NCBI GenBank assembly: GCA_965261585.1
Contig: CBDHDN010000063.1
Span: 19,252 to 83,251, forward strand
Direction of reading: 5' to 3'
Source of the DNA: CBDHDN01 sp965261585
GTDB lineage: Bacteria > Pseudomonadota > Alphaproteobacteria > UBA6615
Length of the DNA: 64,000 bases
The position numbers and the translations under genes were made by a program. The notes beneath the pieces are model-generated. The model did no database searches and had not been told where the DNA came from. It saw only the letters and a program-made list of their open reading frames with translations. Below, piece by piece: positions 1-6,806 of this stretch (position 1 is its first letter; each line of letters starts with the position of its first letter).

Positions 1-645
1 ATCCGGGTTGCCCGCAAGCGGGTGCTCCGCCTGATGCGCGAGAACAATCTGCTCTCGCCCCATCGCTGCCGCCGCCGTGGCGGCAATCCCCATGACGGTG
101 AGATCATCACTCATGCCCCGAACCTCATGTGGGGCACCGATGGCGTTCGGGTGTTCACGGTGGACGACGGCTGGGGCTGGATCTTCACCGCCGTCGAGCA
201 TTGGAACGCCGAGTGTGTCGGCTGGCATGTCTGCAAGCGCGGCGACCGCTTCGCCGCCCTGCAGCCGATCTCCATGGGGCTTGCCGGGCTGTATGGCTCG
301 ACCGCGGCCGGCGCGGCTCGGGGGCTGGCCTTGCGGATGGATCACGGCTCCCAGTATCTGTCGGACCACTTCACCAACCAGATCAAGTTCTGGGGCATCC
401 AGCCGTCCTACGCCTTCGTCGCCGAGCCCCAGACCAACGGCGTCGCCGAGCGGTTCAATCGCACGCTGAAGGAACAGATCATCCATGGTCGCATCTACCG
501 CAACATCGCGGAGCTGCGGGACGCCGTCCGCGACTTCGTCGAACTCTACAATGCCCAGTGGATCGTCGAAAAGAACGGCTACCTGAGCCCCGCTCAAGCT
601 CGTCAGGCGTGGCACGCCGCGATCTCAATCAGGCCCGCCGCGTGA
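1..645 (+). CDS. IS3-1 transposase OrfB (partial, C-terminal part)
   Basis: Reading frame open from the window edge to a TGA at 643-645. It carries the retroviral-type integrase core of IS3 transposases: the first Asp in WGTDGV, the second in RMDHGSQY and the Glu in NGVAERFNRTLKEQ, with 35 residues between the last two, i.e. the DD(35)E signature. The first part of OrfB and all of OrfA lie upstream of the window. The gene itself shows no damage here. Confidence 0.9.
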   Translation: MRVARKRVLRLMRENNLLSPHRCRRRGGNPHDGEIITHAPNLMWGTDGVRVFTVDDGWGWIFTAVEHWNAECVGWHVCKRGDRFAALQPISMGLAGLYGSTAAGAARGLALRMDHGSQYLSDHFTNQIKFWGIQPSYAFVAEPQTNGVAERFNRTLKEQIIHGRIYRNIAELRDAVRDFVELYNAQWIVEKNGYLSPAQARQAWHAAISIRPAA

Positions 646-680
646 GACAAACTTGTGTCCAAGGAACCGGGTGCGCTACA
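1..680 (+). mobile_element. IS3-family element IS3-1, copy 1 (right part, cut by window edge)
   Basis: This is the right portion of an IS3-family element that is complete at 9015-10428, and the two are almost identical over this stretch. The right terminus ends ...GCGCTACA and contains the inverted-repeat core TGTGTCCAAGG seen at every copy. The left part lies outside the window. The right end abuts a broken polyol-binding protein gene, so the element probably truncated it. Confidence 0.9.
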
Positions 681-871
681 TTTTCTTCAAGCGTGACCCA
701 ATCCAGCTCGATGTCGGGATGCTTCGCGGAGAAGTCACCGGTGAGCTTCTGCATACGGATCATGTCGCCGTTGTTCACTGTGGCGATCGTCAGCGTCGTC
801 TACGCCTCGGCCAGCGACGTAGTAGCCAACAGCGCGGCAGCGAAGGCCGCGCTGGCCCGGAGCATCAACAT
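681..871 (-). pseudogene. Polyol (sorbitol/mannitol-type) ABC transporter substrate-binding protein, N-terminal remnant
   Basis: Reading leftwards from an ATG at 871, the frame encodes a signal peptide (MLMLRASAAFAAALLATTSL) followed, after an in-frame TAG, by TLTIATVNNGDMIRMQKLTG and a continuation through IELDWVTLEENV. That is the mature N-terminus expected of SmoE/MtlE-type periplasmic polyol-binding proteins. The gene is then cut by the right end of IS3-1 copy 1, so only about 60 codons remain. It lies directly downstream of, and in the same direction as, a SorC-type regulator, the usual layout of a polyol uptake operon. The family assignment is from recognition of the N-terminal motif; the exact substrate is inferred. 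Confidence 0.75.
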
Positions 872-898
872 GGTTCGGTTCCTCCCTTGCTGAATAAC

Positions 899-935
899 GT
901 GAGTATATGCTCACTATACGAGCAATTATTCGCTC
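899..935. promoter_or_regulatory. Putative SorC-type operator (two inverted repeats)
   Basis: Two adjacent inverted repeats lie between the regulator gene and the transporter remnant: GTGAGTATATGCTCAC at 899-914 and GAGC(N8)GCTC at 920-935. They share the GAGC/GCTC half-site and sit just upstream of the binding-protein start codon. SorC/DeoR-like sugar regulators commonly bind such repeats at the promoter of the adjacent uptake operon. The second repeat overlaps the stop codon of the regulator gene. The binding role is inferred. Confidence 0.5.
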
Positions 936-1914
936 ATTCGGGCGCCGTGTCAAGGCCTGCCAGGGCGCAGACGCGGCGCGCCAGGGCTTCGTCCATGATC
1001 AGGCCGGAGATCAGGCTGCCGTTGAGCGCCGCGGTGATTGCCGCGGTCTTCTGCAATCCGGTCGCCACCGCAATGGTCGGCCGGGCGGGCGGCCGCTCCA
1101 GCGGCAGGCCGGCGATCCGCTCGGTGATCGAGCACGAGACGATGGCGCCGTCGCGGTCGAACGCCCAACCCGAGGTCTCGCCGACGGCGCCAGCATCGAT
1201 TAGCTCGCCGAGTTCGTCGTCGGTGAGAAACCCGTCCCGGTGCATCGGCGAATCCCAGGCGATCTCGCTGATGCCGACGAACGTCGCCTTGGCACCGGCG
1301 GCGAGCGCGCTCAGCGTCTGGAACGACCGCTGTTGCTGGATCAGATCCCGCTCGGCGGTACTCTCCGCGACCACCGGCGTCGGCATCGGGAAGCACTGGG
1401 CGGCGACGCGATCGGCCAGTCGCATGACGACCTCGTAGGGGCTGGCGCGTCCGTCACGGGTCATGTTGCCGACCCGCGAGACGACCTTGTGCTGCGGCCG
1501 CTCCATCGCCGGCACGTGGCGCACCGTCTCGCGCAGTGTGCGGCCGGTGGCGAACGCCAGGGTGACCGGCGCCTGGCGCACGAGGTAGCCTTCGAGCCGC
1601 CCCGCCGCTGCCATGGCGACGCCGAGGACGTTGCTGGTTTCGTCATCGCCGGTCGGCGTGATGTCGCAGACGCTCAGTTCGTACTTCTCGGCGAGCGCCT
1701 CGCCGAGCTCCATGCACGTGCTGATCGGGTGCTCCAGGCGAAAGCTGACCAGGTTGTCTTCGATGGCCGAGGCGACGAGCCGCTGGGCCGCCTGGCGCGA
1801 GATGTTGAGCTTTGTGGCGATGTGGTCCTGGGTCTTCCCGGCAACGTAGTAGAGCCACGCGGCCCGCGCGGCCAAGTCGCGCTTGCGGCCATACCTATCG
1901 GCCAGTCTGTTCAT
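934..1914 (-). CDS. SorC-family sugar-responsive transcriptional regulator
   Basis: A 326-residue protein of full family length. The N-terminal third is a helix-turn-helix (around residues 25-55, with YYVAGKTQDHIATKLNISRQ and QAAQRLVASA). The remainder is the SorC sugar-phosphate-binding domain, with features such as TLAFATGRTLRETV, VVSRVGNMTRDG, GISEIAWDSP and the C-terminal PTIAVATGLQKTAAI. Proteins of this class control polyol/pentitol operons, binding DNA in the absence or presence of a phosphorylated sugar. The gene reads toward the polyol-binding protein remnant, and its 3' end overlaps a pair of inverted repeats likely to be its operator. The regulator appears intact although its target operon is truncated by an IS. 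Confidence 0.85.
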   Translation of the reverse strand: MNRLADRYGRKRDLAARAAWLYYVAGKTQDHIATKLNISRQAAQRLVASAIEDNLVSFRLEHPISTCMELGEALAEKYELSVCDITPTGDDETSNVLGVAMAAAGRLEGYLVRQAPVTLAFATGRTLRETVRHVPAMERPQHKVVSRVGNMTRDGRASPYEVVMRLADRVAAQCFPMPTPVVAESTAERDLIQQQRSFQTLSALAAGAKATFVGISEIAWDSPMHRDGFLTDDELGELIDAGAVGETSGWAFDRDGAIVSCSITERIAGLPLERPPARPTIAVATGLQKTAAITAALNGSLISGLIMDEALARRVCALAGLDTAPE

Positions 1915-2016
1915 CTGAAATCAATAACTTATGCTCGCGGGCGATGCAATAGCCCACTCGCAACGCGGGTCGCGCACGATACCGGCGACCGCTTGGCGCC
2001 GGTTGCGTGTCCGCGG

Positions 2017-2232
2017 CTAGTGCCGCTCGGCGGCCTTGGCGATCGGCGCGGCCTCCGCGGCGGCCTGTTTTTCGGCCTGAATGCGCTCGTAGACCTCGCG
2101 TCGGTAGACCGTCACATCGGGCGGGAAGGTAAGGCCCAGCTTGATGGACTTGCCCCTGACCTCGACAACCGTCAGCTCGATGTCATCGTTGATGACGATT
2201 GATTCACCGATCTTGCGGGTAAGGTAAAGCAT
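2017..2232 (-). CDS. csrA: Carbon storage regulator CsrA
   Basis: A 71-residue protein that starts MLYLTRKIGESIVI and contains the CsrA core (IKLGLTFPPDVTVYRREVYERI). CsrA is a dimeric RNA-binding protein that binds GGA motifs in mRNA leaders and represses or stabilises transcripts, including flagellar ones. The conserved L4/R6 region and R44-like arginine region are present. A short alanine-rich tail follows the core, which is common in alphaproteobacteria. It lies 150 bp from and divergent to flgB, consistent with its known association with flagellar clusters. It ends with TAG. Confidence 0.93.
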   Translation of the reverse strand: MLYLTRKIGESIVINDDIELTVVEVRGKSIKLGLTFPPDVTVYRREVYERIQAEKQAAAEAAPIAKAAERH

Positions 2233-2384
2233 TGCCCGCTCCGCCTTTCGCTGCTCCCCCCGGCCTGCCCTGTGCGTTGCCGAACGGCCCGCAGTCTATC
2301 GCGCTTTACTCGATCTTAACAGGCCCCGTTTGATACTCGCACGACGACCATGGCCCATGCTTTCAGCGGAGCCAGCAATTTTTG

Positions 2385-2852
2385 ATGAATTTTAGTACTC
2401 TTCCCGTGATGAGCATGATGACCAAGAAGCTCTCTTGGTTGTCGAACCGTACTGAGCTGCTGGCCGAGAACATCTCGAACGCCGACACGCCGGGCTACCA
2501 GGCGCGTGACCTGAAACAGGTCAGCTTTAGGGATCTCGTGGAGCGCGAGAACGGTGGCGCGAAGACCTCAGGGCGCCTACGCCCGGTGCTCACTCAGGTC
2601 GGCCACCTGCAGAGCAGCCGGCCGCCGCAGCCATTCCGCCCCGAGGCCGCGCCCGACGAATTCGCCACCAAGATCAATGGCAACGACGTCGGCGTCGAGC
2701 AGCAGCTGATGCAGCTGGGCGAGACCCAGGGCGACTATCAGTTGACGCTGAATCTCTACCGCAAACAACTCGACATGAGTCGGACCCGATTTCCTTGGAC
2801 ACAGAATTGGCTTAATCGAAGTGTCCAAGGAGGACCGGAACATGACCGATAA
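2385..2852 (+). CDS. flgB: Flagellar basal-body rod protein FlgB, C-terminus replaced by IS sequence
   Basis: Encodes the proximal rod protein FlgB, secreted by the flagellar type III apparatus. Hallmarks are the N-terminal rod motif LAENISNADTPGYQARDLKQ and the C-terminal region GNDVGVEQQLMQLGETQGDY. I start it at ATG 2385, because the codon before it is TTG without a better ribosome site. The natural frame runs to LDM at about 2776, where IS3-1 copy 2 begins; the reading frame then continues into the IS for 26 codons. Only the last few native residues are lost, but these lie in the C-terminal coiled-coil that polymerises in the rod, so function is doubtful. The next rod gene, flgC, is almost entirely deleted. 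Confidence 0.85.
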   Translation: MNFSTLPVMSMMTKKLSWLSNRTELLAENISNADTPGYQARDLKQVSFRDLVERENGGAKTSGRLRPVLTQVGHLQSSRPPQPFRPEAAPDEFATKINGNDVGVEQQLMQLGETQGDYQLTLNLYRKQLDMSRTRFPWTQNWLNRSVQGGPEHDR

Positions 2853-3783
2853 TTTTGAGAAGAAAGTTGCTGTTGATGGGCCTGTGGTAAATGCGGGCGA
2901 GCTTGGCTCGTCCACGTTTTCCCCAGGCCAGGCTTTGCCGGCAGGCCCGCTGGGACTTGGCCAGCGATGGACGGTGGCGCGCAAGCGTGAGGTCGTTCTG
3001 CGGCTTTTGCGTGACGAGCCGGTGCAACTTCTGTCGCGCCAGTTGGGCGTAGAGATCTTCCGGCTCGAGCAGTGGCGTGAGAAAGCGATCGGCGGGATCG
3101 ACGCCTCGCTCAAGCAACGCAAGGGCGATCCGGTGCAGGCGGAACTGGATAGCGCCATGAAGCGGATCGGAGAGTTGACCATGCAGGTGGAACTGCTGGA
3201 GGCCAAGACGGAGACCTTCGGCCCTTTGGGGCGGCGGAGGTCGCGGCGATGAGTGCCGCCACCTCGCCCGGCACGGGTCTGGCCTACGGCCTGCGGCGGG
3301 TCTGCGCCGCCTGGGGCATGGCCCGCTCCTCGTTCTACGCCATGACCTCCGGCCAGCACGCCGAGCAGCCGCCGGCAAAGCGTCGGGGACCGAAGCCCGC
3401 GATCTCGGACCAGGCGCTGCTGGTGGCGATCGAAGCCGACCTGGAGGCATCGCCCTGGGAGGGCGAGGGCTACCGCAAGGTCTGGGCTCGGCTTCGGGTC
3501 TGTCGCGACATCCGGGTTGCCCGCAAGCGGGTGCTCCGCCTGATGCGCGAGAACAATCTGCTCTCGCCCCATCGCTGCCGCCGCCGTGGCGGCAATCCCC
3601 ATGACGGTGAGATCATCACTCATGCCCCGAACCTCATGTGGGGCACCGATGGCGTTCGGGTGTTCACGGTGGACGACGGCTGGGGCTGGATCTTCACCGC
3701 CGTCGAGCATTGGAACGCCGAGTGTGTCGGCTGGCATGTCTGCAAGCGCGGCGACCGCTTCGCCGCCCTGCAGCCGATCTCCA
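2776..3783 (+). mobile_element. IS3-1 copy 2, right end deleted
   Basis: Begins with TGAGTCGGACCC directly after flgB codon LDM and matches the complete copy at 9015-10428 until position 3783. There the sequence jumps into the 3' end of flgC. The last ~400 bp of the IS, including its right terminal repeat, and nearly all of flgC are missing. This is the footprint expected of an IS-adjacent deletion. Confidence 0.9.
2842..3252 (+). CDS. IS3-1 transposase OrfA (copy 2)
   Basis: 136-residue OrfA starting at an ATG preceded by GGAGG. It has a helix-turn-helix region (KREVVLRLLRDEPVQLLSRQ and LGVEIFRLEQWREKAIGG) and a leucine-rich C-terminal helix (MKRIGELTMQVELLEAKTE). The sequence is the same as in the complete copy. 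Its 3' end overlaps OrfB by ATGA. Confidence 0.88.
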   Translation: MTDNFEKKVAVDGPVVNAGELGSSTFSPGQALPAGPLGLGQRWTVARKREVVLRLLRDEPVQLLSRQLGVEIFRLEQWREKAIGGIDASLKQRKGDPVQAELDSAMKRIGELTMQVELLEAKTETFGPLGRRRSRR

Positions 3784-3806
3784 CGTCAAGTCGCTCATTG
3801 AGATGA
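3249..3806 (+). pseudogene. IS3-1 transposase OrfB (copy 2), truncated
   Basis: OrfB starts at the ATGA overlap with OrfA. It retains the N-terminal HTH_21-like region and the first catalytic Asp (WGTDGV). It is cut at position 3783 before the second Asp and the Glu of the DDE triad, then reads out of frame into flgC sequence. It cannot be catalytic alone. Confidence 0.9.
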
Positions 3807-3904
3807 TGGATCTGCGCGAGGCCCAGCGCGGCTACGAGGCCAATCTGCGGGTCATCGAGGTGGTCCGCACGATGCTGGCGCGCACGATCGAGCTGATCGG
3901 CTAG
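3784..3904 (+). pseudogene. flgC: Flagellar rod protein FlgC, C-terminal 39-codon remnant
   Basis: The frame VKSLIEMMDLREAQRGYEAN followed by LRVIEVVRTMLARTIELIG and TAG is the highly conserved C-terminal helix of FlgC. Normal FlgC is about 135 residues; the first ~95 are missing and the fragment is joined directly to the truncated IS3-1 copy 2. It lies between flgB and fliE, its usual place in alphaproteobacteria. Loss of FlgC should block rod assembly. Confidence 0.9.
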
Positions 3905-3968
3905 CCCCCGGGATGGTGCTCGCCCAGCCGCAATTGCCCCCGCGCCCGCAACCGAAAGGCCACTCGCG

Positions 3969-4283
3969 ATGCCGATGAACGTACGTCTAGCCGACGCCCT
4001 TGCCGCCTACGCGAACCCGCTGGGCCAGGCCGGTGCGGGGCTCGGGCCGCGCGCCGCGGCGCCGGGGGCCACGTTCGCCGACATGCTCAGAAGCACCGCG
4101 CAGGGGGCGCTCGACGCCGGCCAGCGGGCCGACCGGGTGACCGCCGCCGCCGTCGAGGGCAAGGCCGACATCACCCAGGTGGTGACCGCCGTTGCCGAGG
4201 CCGAACTGACGTTGCAGACCGTCGTCGCCGTCCGGGATAAGGTAGTCCAGGCGTATCAGGATATTCTGCGCATGCCGATCTGA
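3969..4283 (+). CDS. fliE: Flagellar hook-basal body protein FliE
   Basis: A 104-residue protein joining the MS ring to the rod. The conserved C-terminal region is present (FADMLRSTAQGALDAGQRAD, KADITQVVTAVAEAELTLQT and VVAVRDKVVQAYQDILRMPI). A GAAAGG ribosome site precedes the ATG. It follows the flgC remnant and, before mobile DNA intervened, probably led directly into fliQ. Two small CTAG-bounded repeats now separate the two genes. The gene itself looks intact. Confidence 0.92.
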   Translation: MPMNVRLADALAAYANPLGQAGAGLGPRAAAPGATFADMLRSTAQGALDAGQRADRVTAAAVEGKADITQVVTAVAEAELTLQTVVAVRDKVVQAYQDILRMPI

Positions 4284-4383
4284 CCGGCTCGACTGCCGGT
4301 CGCGGGCGTGCGCGCGCCGAGTGGTCTGATGCTGACGCTTGGTCCCCCAATCGCCAGGTGATTCAGGCCACAGACTCAATAGG

Positions 4384-4440
4384 CTAGTGGTTCGATTCAG
4401 CCGGCGGATGGGAACCATCCGTCAGCAATCGAAGCCGCTA
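4384..4440. repeat. 57-bp palindromic mini-element related to the element at 47516
   Basis: Starts CTAGTGGTTCGATT and ends AATCGAAGCCGCTA, so its ends are inverted repeats. Its reverse complement carries GCTGACGGATGGTTCCCATC, which is identical to the left terminus of the transposase-bearing element at 47516. It abuts the 109-bp MITE that begins at 4438. It is best explained as a non-autonomous or deleted derivative of that element inserted between fliE and fliQ. Confidence 0.6.
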
Positions 4441-4546
4441 ATGCACCGACTCAGTCAGAGCCGTCACCGTGGAAATCTGATTCCGAATACAAAACAACGG
4501 GTTGCTCCAGCGCACGGTGAATCATTTGTCTGGATCTGTGCACTAG
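4438..4546 (+). repeat. CTAG-MITE copy 1 (109 bp)
   Basis: One of five copies of a 109-bp sequence with inverted ends TGCACCGA/TCGGTGCA, flanked by CTAG (here CTAA on the left). It has no coding capacity of its own. It ends 17 bp before the fliQ start codon, so it now forms the fliQ leader. It is slightly more diverged than the other copies. Confidence 0.85.
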
Positions 4547-4563
4547 CCGATCCCAGGGGCCGG

Positions 4564-4833
4564 ATGGACACCCAACAGGCTCTCGACGTCGCCCGCGAGG
4601 GTATCCTCGTCCTGGTCAAGCTGGCCTCACCGCTGATGTTGGTGGCGCTTGCCGTGGGCCTCGTCGTCTCGTTGTTCCAGGCCCTGACCCAGATACAGGA
4701 GATGACGCTCGCCTTCGTGCCGAAGATCCTCGTGATCTTCCTGTCATTGCTGGTGTTCCTGCCGTTCATGATGACGACGCTGATCGTCTTCACCGAGGGC
4801 CTGTTCGACCGCATCATCGCCGGCCCCGGCTAG
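4564..4833 (+). CDS. fliQ: Flagellar biosynthesis protein FliQ
   Basis: An 89-residue inner-membrane protein of the flagellar type III export gate, which assembles with FliP and FliR. Two transmembrane segments are visible (VLVKLASPLMLVALAVGLVV and ILVIFLSLLVFLPFMMTTLI) around the conserved SLFQALTQIQEMTLAFVPK loop. The start is ATG 4564; the family length of about 89 residues supports this over any upstream codon. It is followed by fliR after 16 bp. The region upstream has been replaced by a MITE, so its original promoter or translational coupling to fliE is gone. Confidence 0.94.
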   Translation: MDTQQALDVAREGILVLVKLASPLMLVALAVGLVVSLFQALTQIQEMTLAFVPKILVIFLSLLVFLPFMMTTLIVFTEGLFDRIIAGPG

Positions 4834-4849
4834 ACCTCGACGCCGCGCG

Positions 4850-5614
4850 ATGCTTGCCGAGTTGCTGGCCGCCGACGTCTTCGTGTTCGTCCTGGTGTTC
4901 ACCCGCCTGGGCGCGGCGCTGGTGATCCTGCCCGGCATCGGCGAGTTCACGGTGTCGCCGCGGGTGCGCCTGATCTTCGCCATCGGTCTGGCGCTGATCG
5001 TCACGCCGGTGGTCGCCGACGGCTTGCCGCCGGCGCCGGCGACGCCGCTCGGGCTCGCCGTGCTGCTGGGCGGCGAGGTCGCCATCGGCGTCGTCATCGG
5101 GACGATCGCCCGGCTGCTGATGTCCAGCCTGCAGATCGCCGGCACGTTCATCGCCTTCCATGTCGGCCTCGGCGCCGGCACGCTGTTCGACCCGACCGTC
5201 AACCAGCAGGGCGCCATCACCGGCGCCTTCATGACGACGCTCGGCATCGTTTTGCTGTTTGCGACGAACCTGCACCATCTGATGCTGCGCGCCCTGGTCG
5301 ACAGCTACGCCATGTTCGGCGTCGGCGCCCGGCTGCCGGTCGGCGACTTCGCCGACATGGCCGCGCGCACCGTGTCCCAGAGCTTTCGCCTCGGCCTGCA
5401 GATCGCCATGCCGATCATCATCGTCGCGACCGTCATCTACGTCGCCATGGGCCTGATGGGCCGGCTGATGCCGCAGATACAGGTCTTCTTCATCGCCCTG
5501 CCGATCCAGATGTTGGTCGGCTTCATGATCCTGGCGCTGACCCTGGCGGCCGGCATGGCCCTGTTTGTGGGCCAGTTCGAGCGTGGGATCCTGGCCCTCA
5601 TGGGCGCGGGATAG
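4850..5614 (+). CDS. fliR: Flagellar biosynthesis protein FliR
   Basis: A 254-residue multi-spanning membrane protein of the flagellar export gate. It has the FliR N-terminal signature (FTRLGAALVILPGIGEFTVS followed by PRVRLIFAIG), about six hydrophobic segments and the conserved GLGAGTLFDPTVNQQGAITG loop. Full family length, no lesions. It lies 16 bp downstream of fliQ and 71 bp upstream of flhB, the conserved fliQ-fliR-flhB order. Confidence 0.94.
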   Translation: MLAELLAADVFVFVLVFTRLGAALVILPGIGEFTVSPRVRLIFAIGLALIVTPVVADGLPPAPATPLGLAVLLGGEVAIGVVIGTIARLLMSSLQIAGTFIAFHVGLGAGTLFDPTVNQQGAITGAFMTTLGIVLLFATNLHHLMLRALVDSYAMFGVGARLPVGDFADMAARTVSQSFRLGLQIAMPIIIVATVIYVAMGLMGRLMPQIQVFFIALPIQMLVGFMILALTLAAGMALFVGQFERGILALMGAG

Positions 5615-5685
5615 GGGTGTCTTCGATGTGTTTCGCTCGGCCGGGGTGGCGGCCGCGGCGGCGGCAAGCCTGAGCGGGGGCGGCG

Positions 5686-6783
5686 GTGGCCGACGACAGC
5701 GACGCCAGCCAAAAAACCGAAGAGCCGACCCAAAAGCGGCTGGACGATGCGCGTCAGAAGGGCGACGTCGCCACGTCGCGCGAGGTCAGCAGCTGGTTCA
5801 TGCTGTTCGCCGCGCTGTTGATCGTCGCTCTGATGGGGCCGGGCATCGCCCGCTCGATCCAACAACAACTGACCCACTTCTTCACCCGTGCCCACGACAT
5901 CCCGGTCGGCGCTGGCACCGTGCGGGCGATCCTGGCCGAGGTCGGCGGCGGCGTCGGCCGGACGCTGCTGGTGCCGGCGCTCATCGTCGTCGCCGCGGCG
6001 CTCCTGTCGGGCGTTGTGCAGCACGGCGTCTTGTTTTCGCCGGAGCGGCTGAAGCCCGATCTCTCGAAAATCTCGCCGATCAAGGGCCTGCGGCGCCTGT
6101 TCTCCCTCAAGTCGGTGACCGAGTTGTTGAAGGGGCTGCTCAAGATCGCCGCCGTCGTGGTGATCGTGTTCGCGCTCGTGCTGCCATTGTTCCAACAGCT
6201 GACGCTGGTCCCGGCGAACGAGGTCGGCCAGTCGCTTGTGCTCCTGCACCGGTTGATCGTCCGGATTCTCGGCGGCGTCGTCGCCGTGTTGACGGTGATC
6301 GCGCTGATCGACCTCGGCTACCAGCGCTTCGAACACGCGAAGAAGCTGCGCATGACCAGGTCCGAAGTGAAGGACGAGTTACGCCAGAGCGAGGGCGACC
6401 CGCACATCAAGGCACGGCTGCGCGCGATCCGCATGGAACGGGCGCGCCGGCGCATGATGCAGGCGGTACCCGAATCCGACGTCGTCATCACCAACCCGAC
6501 CCACTTCGCGATCGCCCTCAAGTACGACATGGAGACCATGCCGGCGCCAAAAGTTGTGGCCAAGGGAGTCGATGCTGTGGCATTGAGGATTCGCGAGACC
6601 GCGACAGCGCATGATGTGCCGGTAGTCGAGAATCCGCCGCTCGCGCGGGCGCTTTACGAGGGCGCCGAGCTCGACCAGGATATTCCGACCGAACACTACA
6701 AGGCGGTCGCGGAGGTTATCGCCTTTGTCATGGGCATCGGCGGCGGCGCTGGGGGTAATCGCGTGCCGGCGGGGACGAGGTAG
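5686..6783 (+). CDS. flhB: Flagellar export switch protein FlhB
   Basis: A 365-residue protein that switches flagellar export from rod/hook to filament substrates. It starts with GTG 5686 behind a GAGCGGGGG ribosome site and reads ADDSDASQKTEEPTQKRLDD, the typical cytoplasmic N-terminus. Four membrane segments follow, then the cytoplasmic domain with the autocleavage motif Asn-Pro-Thr-His at residues 270-273. The C-terminus is somewhat extended (VPAGTR). Intact. The next gene is the cckA homologue, the standard alphaproteobacterial arrangement. Confidence 0.94.
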   Translation: MADDSDASQKTEEPTQKRLDDARQKGDVATSREVSSWFMLFAALLIVALMGPGIARSIQQQLTHFFTRAHDIPVGAGTVRAILAEVGGGVGRTLLVPALIVVAAALLSGVVQHGVLFSPERLKPDLSKISPIKGLRRLFSLKSVTELLKGLLKIAAVVVIVFALVLPLFQQLTLVPANEVGQSLVLLHRLIVRILGGVVAVLTVIALIDLGYQRFEHAKKLRMTRSEVKDELRQSEGDPHIKARLRAIRMERARRRMMQAVPESDVVITNPTHFAIALKYDMETMPAPKVVAKGVDAVALRIRETATAHDVPVVENPPLARALYEGAELDQDIPTEHYKAVAEVIAFVMGIGGGAGGNRVPAGTR

Positions 6784-6806
6784 CCGAATGCGAGGCCGAG
6801 CAGATC

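Noticed and set aside
1240..2202. Long open frames antisense to real genes (e.g. opposite the SorC gene, flhB, gnd, hppA, rhlE)
   Set aside because: They are shadow frames of high-GC coding regions, with low-complexity Arg/Ala/Gly-rich products and no family resemblance.
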